Shown in pieces: positions 5,420-12,403 of a stretch of DNA of 16,052 nucleotides. Location: NCBI GenBank assembly GCA_900754775.1, contig CAAEDZ010000004.1, forward strand, positions 1-16,052. Direction: 5' to 3'. A model generated the notes under the pieces. That model had not been told where the DNA came from. It worked only from the letters and a program-made list of their open reading frames with translations, and searched no databases. The translations under genes and the position numbers were made by a program. Each line of letters starts with the position of its first letter. The first letter of the stretch is position 1. Source of the DNA: Clostridia bacterium. Lineage in GTDB: Bacteria; Bacillota_A; Clostridia; Christensenellales; Aristaeellaceae.

Positions 5420-7339
5420 ATGCCCGAGGAACTCCGACAGGAAGTATCCGAACAGAACCGCATCCGCCTGGAAAAGCTGCGCGCTTTGCAGGCCGAGGGC
5501 CGCGACCCCTACCGCCTCACCCGCTACGACCAGACCCATCGCTCCAAAGAAATTCTGGACAACTTCGAGGCGCTGGACGGCCAGACCGTTTCCATCGCCG
5601 GCCGCATGATGTCGCGCCGCGTGATGGGCAAGGCCAGCTTCGCCCACGTGCTCGACCGCGACGGCCAGATCCAGATCTACGTCCGCCGCGACGATGTCGG
5701 CGAGGAAGCCTACAAACAGTTCAAGGACTTCGACCTCGGAGACGTCATTGGCGTTGAGGGCGTCGTTTTCCGCACGAAGATGGGCGAGGTCAGCGTCCAT
5801 GCGCAGAAGGTCACGCTGCTCACCAAGTGTCTGCATCCCCTGCCGGAGAAGTTCCACGGCCTCAAGGACATGGACACCCGCTACCGCCAGCGCTACCTCG
5901 ACATGATCGTCAACCCCGAGGTGCGCGATACCTTCGTCAAGCGCTCGCAGATCATCAAGGCCATCCGCGAGTTCATGGACGACCACGGCTATCTCGAGGT
6001 CGATACCCCCGTGCTGGGCACGCTGGAGATCGGCGCGGCGGCCCGCCCCTTCGTCACCCACCACAACGCGCTGGATATCGACATGTATTTGCGCATCGAG
6101 ACGGAGCTGCACCTAAAGCGCCTCGTCGTCGGCGGCCTCGAGCGCGTCTACGAAGTGGGCCGCATCTTCCGCAACGAGGGCATGGACACGCGCCACAACC
6201 CCGAGTTCACCTCCGTGGAAATGTATCAGGCCTATACCGACTACCACGGCATGATGGACTTCATTGAGGAACTCTATAAGTACGTAGCCAACAAGGTCTG
6301 CGGCACCACGGACGTGCCCTATCAGGGCGAGATCATCCACCTGGGCGGCGAGTGGGCGCGCATGACCATGAAGGAAGCGGTGAAGAAGTTCACGGGCGTG
6401 GACTACGCTGACTGGGCGGACGACGCGGCTGCCCGCGCCGCCTGCAAAGCCGCCGGGCTCGAGCCGGAGGCAGGCTTCACCAAAGGCGAGTGCCTCAGCC
6501 TGCTCTTCGAGGAATGCGTCGAAGACAAGCTCATCCAGCCCACCTTCATCTACGATTATCCCATCGAGGTCTCGCCGCTGGCCAAGCGCAAGCCGGACGA
6601 CCCGCTCTTTACCGAGCGCTTTGAGTACTTCATCACCGCCAGCGAGTTCGGCAACGCCTTCTCGGAGCTGAACGACCCCATCGACCAGCGCGAGCGCTTT
6701 GAAAAGCAGGTCGCCGCCAAGCGCGCGCAGGGCGCCAACGCCTCTGTGGATGAGGACTTCGTCCTCTCGCTGGAATACGGCCTGCCCCCCACGGGCGGCC
6801 TCGGCTTCGGCCTTGACCGCTTCGTGATGCTGCTCACCGATTCGCCCTCCATCCGCGACGTGCTGCTCTTCCCCACGATGAAGCCGCTGGAAAAGCAGGA
6901 TGCGCCCAAAACCGAGGCCGCGAAGGCGGAAGCGCCCGTTATTCAGCCCAAGGTGGAGACGATCGACTTATCCAAGGTGGAGATCGAGCCGCTGTTCAAG
7001 GACTATGTGGATTTTGAGACCTTCGCCAAGTCCGACTTCCGCGCCGTGAAGGTGAAGGAATGCACGGCGGTGCCCAAGTCCAAAAAGCTTCTCAAGTTCG
7101 TCCTCGACGACGGCACGGGCACGGACCGCGTCATCCTCAGCGGCATCCACGAGTACTACGAGCCGGAAACGCTGGTGGGCAAGACGCTCATCGCTATCAC
7201 CAACCTGCCGCCGCGCCCGATGATGGGCATCGACTCCTGCGGCATGATTATCAGCGCCATCCACCACGAGGAAGGTCAGGAGCGCCTGAACCTGCTGATG
7301 GTGGACGACCACATCCCGGCCGGCGCGAAGCTCTACTGA
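5420..7339 (+). CDS. lysS: Lysyl-tRNA synthetase (class II) with C-terminal tRNA-binding domain
   Basis: 639 residues; a normal bacterial LysRS is about 500. Residues 1-490 are a complete class II enzyme that charges tRNA-Lys: N-terminal anticodon-binding OB fold (about 56-135), RYRQRYLD (154-161), the ARPFVTHHNALD region (208-219), motif 2 around FRNEGMDTRHNPEFTSVE (250-267) and motif 3 GLGFGLDR (460-467). After an Ala/Glu/Lys-rich linker (about 491-520), residues ~530-639 are a second OB fold of the Trbp111/MetRS C-terminal type (SDFRAVKVKECTAVP, ILSGIHEYY, NLPPRPMMGIDSCGMI), which normally grips tRNA non-specifically. The reading frame is continuous, so the fusion is real. TAGGAGG stands before the ATG. 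It is the last gene of the greA operon, ended by the terminator at 7371-7403. Confidence 0.97.
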   Translation: MPEELRQEVSEQNRIRLEKLRALQAEGRDPYRLTRYDQTHRSKEILDNFEALDGQTVSIAGRMMSRRVMGKASFAHVLDRDGQIQIYVRRDDVGEEAYKQFKDFDLGDVIGVEGVVFRTKMGEVSVHAQKVTLLTKCLHPLPEKFHGLKDMDTRYRQRYLDMIVNPEVRDTFVKRSQIIKAIREFMDDHGYLEVDTPVLGTLEIGAAARPFVTHHNALDIDMYLRIETELHLKRLVVGGLERVYEVGRIFRNEGMDTRHNPEFTSVEMYQAYTDYHGMMDFIEELYKYVANKVCGTTDVPYQGEIIHLGGEWARMTMKEAVKKFTGVDYADWADDAAARAACKAAGLEPEAGFTKGECLSLLFEECVEDKLIQPTFIYDYPIEVSPLAKRKPDDPLFTERFEYFITASEFGNAFSELNDPIDQRERFEKQVAAKRAQGANASVDEDFVLSLEYGLPPTGGLGFGLDRFVMLLTDSPSIRDVLLFPTMKPLEKQDAPKTEAAKAEAPVIQPKVETIDLSKVEIEPLFKDYVDFETFAKSDFRAVKVKECTAVPKSKKLLKFVLDDGTGTDRVILSGIHEYYEPETLVGKTLIAITNLPPRPMMGIDSCGMIISAIHHEEGQERLNLLMVDDHIPAGAKLY

Positions 7340-7370
7340 CCGCGAACAAGACCCGGCAGATCATCTGACA

Positions 7371-7403
7371 GGAGGCGTCCCTCGCGCAGGGGCGCCTCCT
7401 TTT
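7371..7403 (+). terminator. Intrinsic terminator after lysS
   Basis: GGAGGCG (7371-7377) pairs with CGCCTCC (7393-7399); the stem continues inward with T/G and CCCT/AGGG around a CGCGC loop, about 12 bp in all, and TTTT (7400-7403) follows. Position 31 bases after the lysS stop fits the end of the greA-lysS transcript. Confidence 0.92.
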
Positions 7404-7542
7404 ATAGAACTGCGGCCGCAAATGCCTCACTTTTGTATATGCACAATTTATGGGAAACCTTTCACAGCAGATAAAAAATCTTTCAGCAAAAAGATTAATC
7501 CATATGCAATAAACATATCATCTAAATTTTTCGTGAAGAGGG

Positions 7543-7548
7543 TATAAT
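7543..7548 (+). promoter_or_regulatory. Candidate -10 box for the secreted-protein pair
   Basis: TATAAT at 7543-7548 is full consensus and lies 57 bases before the ATG of the next gene, in an AT-rich stretch that begins after the lysS terminator. No good -35 hexamer is seen at 16-18 bp, so the promoter may be weak or activator-dependent. A 7-bp AATCTTT/AAAGATT dyad lies upstream at 7477-7496. Confidence 0.55.
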
Positions 7549-7605
7549 GATAAAAAAACCAGCAGGCGATCACCCCGGAAATTGCAAGAAAGGAAATGTT
7601 GAATC

Positions 7606-8286
7606 ATGAAGAAACTCGTCGTGTTCCTTGCGCTGCTTTGTCTGATCCCGTCGTTTGCTTTTGCTGAGGGCGAGCTGACCGTGACCCAGAAGAATCTCAT
7701 TGTGTTCGATGATGACGATACCGGCTGGTTCTATGCGCGCGTTGAAAACACTGGCGACGAGCCGATTTATAGCGATAGTGGGTCGCTGGTTCTTTTTACG
7801 CCGGATGATGAAATACTCCTTACGGAGAGCTACGTACGCACTTCTCCAAGTTATATGCTGCTCAATCCGGGCGAGTACGCTTATGTTTCGTCGTTCCTTT
7901 GGGATAGCGCTCTCGAAGATAATGAGGTAGGAGATGTAAAATTCTCGATCGGCGAAGATGATGATGGTTACGAATATGAGACTATTCCTTCCGAAGCTGA
8001 AATGGATTTGGAGGGAGTGGACTCGTATGAAAACTATATCAACGTTACATTTACAAATTCGACCGATGAGATCCTCTACGACTTTGCGATCTGCGTCGCA
8101 ATGACGGATACAAACGGCGATCTGGTTTTTGTTGACAGCGACTCGACTTCCACGATCGGCTTGCATCCCGGCAGCAGTATGACCATAAAGGTGTATGTTG
8201 ACAATGATCTTATGACCTACTATGACGCACACGGAATAACGCCAGCGGCGGTTGACTCCTATATCGTTCGTTCGATAGACGAATAG
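7606..8286 (+). CDS. Secreted protein with two FxLYD-like repeats, function unknown
   Basis: 226 residues, not recognised by name. A signal peptide MKKLVVFLALLCLIPSFAFA ends at Ala20 (AFA, then EGEL), with no lipobox Cys, so the product is likely released outside the cell. The mature part is acidic and contains two similar beta-rich units: about 41-98 (FYARVENTGDEPIYSDSG ... LLNPGEYAYVSSFL) and about 143-199 (INVTFTNSTDEILYDFAICV ... LHPGSSMTIKVYVD). The second has the 'N-S-...-L-Y-D' pattern of FxLYD/DUF-type extracellular domains. The ribosome site AAAGGAA is rather far (11 bases). The next gene follows after 21 bases and also encodes a small secreted acidic protein, so they are likely co-transcribed. 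Codon use is visibly more AT-rich than lysS before it. A binding or surface role is possible but unproven. Confidence 0.82.
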   Translation: MKKLVVFLALLCLIPSFAFAEGELTVTQKNLIVFDDDDTGWFYARVENTGDEPIYSDSGSLVLFTPDDEILLTESYVRTSPSYMLLNPGEYAYVSSFLWDSALEDNEVGDVKFSIGEDDDGYEYETIPSEAEMDLEGVDSYENYINVTFTNSTDEILYDFAICVAMTDTNGDLVFVDSDSTSTIGLHPGSSMTIKVYVDNDLMTYYDAHGITPAAVDSYIVRSIDE

Positions 8287-8307
8287 GTTTTGTGAGGGGA
8301 TTTTGCC

Positions 8308-8778
8308 ATGAAGAAACGGATTTGTATATTCCTGCTTCTTGTTTGCCTGCTGCTTCTGCCTGTTCAGGCTTTCGCTTTTGAGCTTTCTGATTTGGGCGGT
8401 TTCCTCGGTTCGGTCGGCGATCTCCTTTCGGATACGGAAGACACCCCCGAAGAAGACGCTGAAGAGGCCGAAGACACGGGGGACATCCTTGAATTTACAG
8501 GCCCCCTTGTCGAAGTTGAGATCGATGGAAAAACCGTAGAAGTCCATGAGGATTTCAAGGAATTTATGGATGCGTATGAGGACTTTTTTGATGAATATGT
8601 AGAACTGATGAACGATGACGACCCGGATGCGTTCGCCCTGCTTGAGTTCATGAGCGAATACAACGAGGCCATGGAAACCATCGACGCATTGGGAGATGTT
8701 GAACTTTCGGAGGGCGATATGGCCTACTACTTCGACGTCCACGGAAGGATTATGGCCGCTCTTGCGACCGTAGGATAA
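8308..8778 (+). CDS. Small secreted acidic protein, function unknown
   Basis: 156 residues with a clear signal peptide (MKKR, a run of Leu/Cys/Val, cleavage likely after AFA at residue 23; the Cys in the core is not at a lipobox). After a short GGFLGSVGDLL stretch comes a Glu/Asp-rich segment (41-59), a small strand pair (LVEVEIDGKTVEV, 67-79), then a helical C-terminal half rich in Phe, Tyr, Asp and Glu (DFKEFMDAYEDFFDEYVELM). This layout resembles small uncharacterised secreted proteins of gut Clostridia (DUF6591-like), but I cannot confirm the family. GAGGGG stands 9 bases before the ATG. It forms a pair with the secreted protein upstream and ends 37 bases before a strong terminator. Confidence 0.8.
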   Translation: MKKRICIFLLLVCLLLLPVQAFAFELSDLGGFLGSVGDLLSDTEDTPEEDAEEAEDTGDILEFTGPLVEVEIDGKTVEVHEDFKEFMDAYEDFFDEYVELMNDDDPDAFALLEFMSEYNEAMETIDALGDVELSEGDMAYYFDVHGRIMAALATVG

Positions 8779-8815
8779 TTGATGGTTGGTATACCGCCAG
8801 AACATAACACGGCGA

Positions 8816-8851
8816 AAACGCGCCATCCGCATGTTGACGGATGGCGCGTTT
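8816..8851. terminator. Bidirectional terminator between convergent genes
   Basis: Arms 8816-8829 and 8838-8851 are a perfect 14-bp inverted repeat (AAACGCGCCATCCG and its complement) around an 8-base loop. The A/T ends of the stem plus the following TTTCCTTTCTT on + and TTTT on the - strand give U-tracts in both directions. It separates the + strand secreted-protein pair from the convergent - strand PepSY gene. Confidence 0.92.
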
Positions 8852-8864
8852 CCTTTCTTCCCCT

Positions 8865-9497
8865 CTAATCCCTTTCCCACTCCAGCAGTCTCCCCGTGCG
8901 GGCGTCCAGTTCAAATTCGTATTCCTGTCCGTCCAGCCAGGTGTCGCCCTCGTAGAGCAGCAGGCCGTCGTCCTCGTCCATCTCCATGCTGTCCAGCTGC
9001 GCGCCGGGGCGCAAAAGCGAGAGCGTCTGGCTGGCGCCGGCAAAGGTCAGTTGCCCGTTTGTCAGGAACTGTCCGAAGGTGAGCGAACCGGCGGCGAGAT
9101 AGCCTGCGGGGTCGAACATTCCCCATCCGGCGGCGGTCTCGCCGACGAACCACAATTTCGCCGCGCCGCTTCCCTCCTCCGCGCGCACCACCAGCGCGGC
9201 CGCGTCGATGGCTTTGAGCGCCGCCTCCGCCTCGGCGCGATTCATGAGCGCGCTTTCCGCGCTTTCGGCTTCGCTGCGCAAGGAGAGCGCCCGCCCCGCC
9301 GCGTCCAGTTGCAGCGTCCAGTGGCCGCCGCCCGCCGCATAGGTGTGCGTCTGGCCGACCGCCGTCTCTTCCGTGGCTGTAATGACCGCGTCCGCGGACA
9401 GCCACGGAAGAAAGGCGTCCTCCACCGCAGCGGCGCGCGCCGCGAAGGGGGCGAATACCGTCATCAGACATAGCGTCAGGGCAAGTATCCTTCGCAT
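8865..9497 (-). CDS. Secreted PepSY-domain protein linked to a two-component system
   Basis: 210 residues from the ATG at 9497, chosen because it has AGGAGA just upstream and begins a proper signal peptide (MRRILALTLCLMTVFAPFAARA); the frame runs 42 codons further upstream but that part is Arg-rich and lacks a ribosome site. The mature protein has two PepSY-like strand pairs: HWTLQLDAAGRALSLR (about residues 59-74) and at the C-terminus EYEFELDARTGRLLEWE (about 192-208), the latter a good match to the PepSY pattern 'Y-E-V-..-D-..-G-.-V/L'. PepSY proteins are thought to bind or inhibit extracytoplasmic proteases or peptides. The gene follows the histidine kinase by 37 bases on the same strand; in many Bacillota such a gene is part of the kinase's operon and may modulate its signal. 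Specific partner unknown. Confidence 0.82.
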   Translation of the reverse strand: MRRILALTLCLMTVFAPFAARAAAVEDAFLPWLSADAVITATEETAVGQTHTYAAGGGHWTLQLDAAGRALSLRSEAESAESALMNRAEAEAALKAIDAAALVVRAEEGSGAAKLWFVGETAAGWGMFDPAGYLAAGSLTFGQFLTNGQLTFAGASQTLSLLRPGAQLDSMEMDEDDGLLLYEGDTWLDGQEYEFELDARTGRLLEWERD

Positions 9498-9534
9498 GTC
9501 GTTCTCCTCTCCCGGGCGCGCCCGGCGTCGCCAG

Positions 9535-10890
9535 TCAGGCGTTCTGCTGTTCCTGTGCCAACGGCAGGATGATGGTAAAGCGGCTGCCCACGCCCGGCGT
9601 GCTTTCGGCCTCGACCTTTCCACCGTGCAGTTTGGCGATCAGTTGCACCAGCGAAAGCCCCAGCCCCGCGCCGCCGGCGTTGCGCGAGCGGTCGCCCTGA
9701 TAGAAGCGCTCGAAGATGTGGGGAAGGGCGTCCGGGGCGATGCCGGGGCCGTCGTCTTCCACGATGAGGCGGGCCGTTTCACCCTCCGCGCGCGCGGCGA
9801 TGCGTATATGCCCGCCCTCGCGCCCGTATTTCACGGCGTTCTCCGCCAGGTTGAGCAGCGCCTGCGTGAGCATGGTCTGGTCGCACATCGCCCACACGGG
9901 GCCAAACGCGGCGCACTCCACCGTCATGCCCCGCGCCGCCGCGCCTTCCTCCACCTGCATGGCGGCCACTTCGGCGATGTCGGCAAGGTCTATGCGCTCC
10001 ATTTCCACGCGCGTCTGCCCCGCGTCCATGCGCGTCAGCGCCAGCAAGCGGCCGATGAGCGTGGACATCTGCCCCGCGCGCAGGCGAATGTCGCGCAGCG
10101 CCTCCTCCCTGTCTTCCGCATTGGCGAGGTCGGAGAGGGCGAAGTCCGCCTGCGCGAGGATGGCGGCCACGGGCGTGCGCAATTCGTGCGAGGCGTCCGA
10201 GGTAAAGCGCCGCTCGCGCTCAAAGGAGTGTTCCAGGCGGTCAAGCATGTCGTCGAACACCTTGGAGAGCCGGTAGAGTTCGTCGCGCGCGCCCTGCAGG
10301 CCGATGCGCTTTTGCAGGTCTTTTCCGTCGATGATGCTCTCCGCCGTGTGCGCGATGCGCGTGACCGGCCGGAAGGCGCGGCGGGCGATGAAGTACCCGC
10401 CCACGCCGGCGACCACCACCAGCGCCGGCAGCAGCGCCATAAGCAGCGTGGCGCTCATGTCGTGCAAATTGGCGGCGGCGTCGGCGGAAATGTAGCAGCG
10501 CAGCCAGATGTCCTCCGCGTCGGGGAAGGACATGCGCGTGTCCAGCACATACCAGCGCTCGCCGGAACGCTCCGTGGCCGGGCGGATGACGTTTTCCTCA
10601 AAGGGCAGGTCAAAGCGCCACTTGCCGTAGATGAGGTCGCCCGACTGCGTGTAGAGCGAGACGCGCACGCTGGGCAGGTCATCCAGATTGCGGTCGATCT
10701 CCAGCTGCCCGTCCTCCATGCGCACATCGTTGAGCGCCAGCTGCGTCGTGCCGACGAGCGCCTCCTCGTAGTAGTTGTCCATCATCCGCTGGGCGCTCCA
10801 GAACAGCGCCCCGGCGGCGAGCAGGGCGATCAGCGCCACCAAAAGCGTGTACCAGAAGGTGACGCGCGCCTTGATCGACAGCCGCTTCAC
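9535..10890 (-). CDS. Sensor histidine kinase, HAMP/HisKA type
   Basis: 451 residues. Order of parts: membrane helix 1 (about 11-32), an extracytoplasmic sensor of about 115 residues, membrane helix 2 (about 148-168), HAMP linker (about 170-222), the HisKA dimerisation helix with phospho-acceptor His235 in SDASHELRTP (231-240), and the HATPase domain with N-box NLAENAVKY (347-355), G1 DDGPGI (379-384), F-box FERFYQGD (393-400) and G2 GGAGLGLS (406-413). All catalytic motifs are intact. It phosphorylates the response regulator encoded just upstream; the two genes overlap by 4 bases (ATGA at 10890-10887), so they are translationally coupled. The PepSY gene follows. It resembles the ArlS/CutS-like group of kinases, but the stimulus cannot be read from the sequence. 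Confidence 0.96.
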   Translation of the reverse strand: MKRLSIKARVTFWYTLLVALIALLAAGALFWSAQRMMDNYYEEALVGTTQLALNDVRMEDGQLEIDRNLDDLPSVRVSLYTQSGDLIYGKWRFDLPFEENVIRPATERSGERWYVLDTRMSFPDAEDIWLRCYISADAAANLHDMSATLLMALLPALVVVAGVGGYFIARRAFRPVTRIAHTAESIIDGKDLQKRIGLQGARDELYRLSKVFDDMLDRLEHSFERERRFTSDASHELRTPVAAILAQADFALSDLANAEDREEALRDIRLRAGQMSTLIGRLLALTRMDAGQTRVEMERIDLADIAEVAAMQVEEGAAARGMTVECAAFGPVWAMCDQTMLTQALLNLAENAVKYGREGGHIRIAARAEGETARLIVEDDGPGIAPDALPHIFERFYQGDRSRNAGGAGLGLSLVQLIAKLHGGKVEAESTPGVGSRFTIILPLAQEQQNA

Positions 10891-11561
10891 GCTTCCTCCC
10901 GCAGGACGTAGCCCGCTCCGCGCACCGTGTGGATGAGCCTGGGCGAAAAGCCCTCGTCGATCTTCTTGCGCAGGTAGCGTATGTAGACGTCCACCATGTT
11001 GGAAGCGCCCTCGTAGTCATAATTGAAAATATTCTGCTCGATGCGCTCGCGGGACAGCACCGCGCCCTGATTGCGCATCAGGTATTCCAAAAGCGCGTAT
11101 TCGCGCCCGGTGAGGGGGATGGGCTTGCCCGCGCGGGTGACTTTCTGCGCCGATGTGTCCATGGAAAGGTCGCCAAGGGTCAAAACGGCGCTGCCCTCGC
11201 TCCTGCCGCGCCGAGAGAGGGCGCGCACGCGGGCCATGACCTCGTCCAGCGCAAAGGGCTTGACGAGGTAATCGTCGCCGCCGGCGTCCAGCCCCTCCAC
11301 GCGGTCGGCCACGGCGTCGCGGGCGGTGAGGAAAAGCACGGGCGTGCGCACCCCCGCCTCGCGCGCGCGGCGCACGGCGCTGAGGCCGTCCTCCACCGGC
11401 ATCATGATGTCCATGATGGCCACGTCGTAGTCCGTCAGCCGCAGAAGGTCGTAGGCCGCGCCGCCGTCGTGGCAAACGTCCACGCTGTAATGCGCGGCCT
11501 CCAGCCGCCGCTTGAGTACAGAGGCGATGCTCCTGTCGTCCTCAGCCACCAGTATGCGCAA
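10887..11561 (-). CDS. Response regulator, OmpR/PhoB family
   Basis: 224 residues from a TTG at 11561-11559. I prefer this start because GGAGGG (11574-11569) lies 7 bases before it and the protein then begins MRILVAEDD, as OmpR-type regulators do; an ATG at 11588 would add 9 residues but sits inside a hairpin with its purine tract too close. Receiver domain: acidic pair Asp8-Asp9, phospho-acceptor Asp51 (AIMDIMMP), Thr79 and Lys101 (LVKPF). The C-terminal winged helix includes LTGREYALLEYLMRNQGAVLSRERI and MVDVYIRYLRKKID, then the hairpin tail IHTVRGAGYVLR. It binds DNA after phosphorylation by the kinase whose gene overlaps its end. No separate promoter is obvious, so it may be transcribed from the Ig-repeat gene upstream. 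Confidence 0.95.
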   Translation of the reverse strand: MRILVAEDDRSIASVLKRRLEAAHYSVDVCHDGGAAYDLLRLTDYDVAIMDIMMPVEDGLSAVRRAREAGVRTPVLFLTARDAVADRVEGLDAGGDDYLVKPFALDEVMARVRALSRRGRSEGSAVLTLGDLSMDTSAQKVTRAGKPIPLTGREYALLEYLMRNQGAVLSRERIEQNIFNYDYEGASNMVDVYIRYLRKKIDEGFSPRLIHTVRGAGYVLREEA

Positions 11562-11568
11562 AGTCGTT

Positions 11569-11574
11569 CCCTCC
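11569..11574 (-). promoter_or_regulatory. Ribosome binding site that sets the response-regulator start
   Basis: On the - strand GGAGGG is followed by 7 bases and TTG, then CGC ATA CTG (Arg-Ile-Leu), the usual opening of this family. It overlaps the ATG at 11576, which rules that Met out as an efficient start. Confidence 0.75.
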
Positions 11575-11581
11575 ATCAAAC

Positions 11582-11611
11582 GGGGCATGCCCCTCCCGTG
11601 ACAGGAGGGGC
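11582..11611. repeat. Overlapping palindrome and inverted repeat upstream of the response regulator
   Basis: GGGGCATGCCCC (11582-11593) is a perfect 12-bp palindrome. It overlaps an 8-bp inverted repeat GCCCCTCC (11589-11596)/GGAGGGGC (11604-11611). In RNA of the - strand the two compete for the same bases. No T-run follows, so this is not a plain terminator; it could be an operator or an attenuating fold between the Ig-repeat gene and the regulator gene. Confidence 0.55.
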
Positions 11612-11636
11612 GTCCCCGAGGTCATTCGTGGAAAAA

Positions 11637-12299
11637 TCAGTCGTCGTAGGCGGTGAAGGTGAGGCTGGCGGTGCCAAAGGCCGTGTCCTGCGCGGCGCGC
11701 ACGCCGGTGACGGTGACCATGTACTCGCTGCCGATGTTCAGCGGCGATTCCAGACGGGCCTCGATGCTGTCCTCATCCCACTCGTAGATGGTGGCGTTGA
11801 TGGGCGTGCCGTCGGCGGCGATCACCTGCACGGTGGGTGCCTCGTACTGCACCAGCGCGGCGAACTCGATGTCGATCTCGCGGTCGTCGCGGTCGTACTC
11901 GACCTTCTTGATGACCGCCGCGCCCTCGAGCGGCACGGTGAAGCTGCCGGAAACGGAGGTGTAGCTGCCGTTGCGCCCCACGCGCACGCCGGAGATGATG
12001 AAGTTGTAGGTGGCGTTGGCGGCGAAGTCCGTGATCTGGAAGGTGAGGTCGTCGTCGTCGAGCTGGACGATGGCGGCGGTGACGGGCGCGCCGGAGGCGT
12101 CGGTCACGGAGACGGTCGGGTTTTCATAGTTGACGTCCTGCAAAAAGTCCACTTCCACAAAGCCGAAGCCCTCGTAGGTGGTGTACTGGATGGTGGGCAC
12201 GATGCCGCCATCAGCGGCGGTGAAGGCGTTCTGGGCCAGGGCGGGGACGGCGGCAAGAACGAGGGCCGCGAGCAGCAGGGTGACGATGATCTTCTTCAT
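11637..12299 (-). CDS. Secreted protein with two Ig-like repeats, function unknown
   Basis: 220 residues from the ATG at 12299, which has AAAGGAGC about 8 bases upstream and opens a signal peptide (MKKIIVTLLLAALVLAAVPALA, cleavage near residue 22). The frame is open 36 codons further up but runs through the -10 region. The mature part consists of two matching beta-sandwich-like units, about 35-122 and 128-216. Matching landmarks are YENPTVSV (58-65) with YEAPTVQV (152-159), ASGAPVTA with ADGTPINA, and YNFIISGVR (98-106) with YMVTVTGVR (193-201). This is the pattern of Ig-like or fibronectin-like surface domains. The unit is acidic. It lies between the VanZ-RDD gene and the two-component system on the same strand and could be the exported target or the sensed partner of that system; that is inference. 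Confidence 0.82.
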   Translation of the reverse strand: MKKIIVTLLLAALVLAAVPALAQNAFTAADGGIVPTIQYTTYEGFGFVEVDFLQDVNYENPTVSVTDASGAPVTAAIVQLDDDDLTFQITDFAANATYNFIISGVRVGRNGSYTSVSGSFTVPLEGAAVIKKVEYDRDDREIDIEFAALVQYEAPTVQVIAADGTPINATIYEWDEDSIEARLESPLNIGSEYMVTVTGVRAAQDTAFGTASLTFTAYDD

Positions 12300-12326
12300 T
12301 TTTGTTTCGCTCCTTTCGATGTACCC

Positions 12327-12332
12327 ATTATA
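12327..12332 (-). promoter_or_regulatory. Candidate -10 box for the Ig-repeat gene
   Basis: On the - strand TATAAT occupies 12332-12327, 27 bases before the ATG at 12299. No clear TTGACA-like hexamer is found 16-18 bp upstream, so strength is uncertain. The transcript would start near 12320 with a very short leader holding AAAGGAGC. Confidence 0.55.
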
Positions 12333-12382
12333 CGCCGCGAAGATGAAAGAAAAATGAGAAGATCGCAGATTTCTCCATTTCT

Positions 12383-12400
12383 GGCAAAAAGTTTTTTGCC
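12383..12400. terminator. Short palindrome after the VanZ-RDD gene
   Basis: GGCAAAAA (12383-12390) and TTTTTGCC (12393-12400) form an inverted repeat with a 2-base centre (or 7 bp with a 4-base loop). It begins 4 bases after the VanZ-RDD stop on the - strand. The stem is mostly A-T and no T-run follows, so it is at best a weak terminator or a protein site. Confidence 0.4.
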
Positions 12401-12403
12401 GCC

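Noticed and set aside
7477..7496. AATCTTT/AAAGATT dyad as a terminator or riboswitch
   Set aside because: Seven A/T-rich pairs in an AT-rich gap with no T-run; expected by chance and no known riboswitch core is seen.
7570..8880. A 436-codon - strand frame opposite the two secreted-protein genes
   Set aside because: It runs through the 14-bp-stem terminator and the promoter region and has no ribosome site; the + strand frames have signal peptides and proper ribosome sites.
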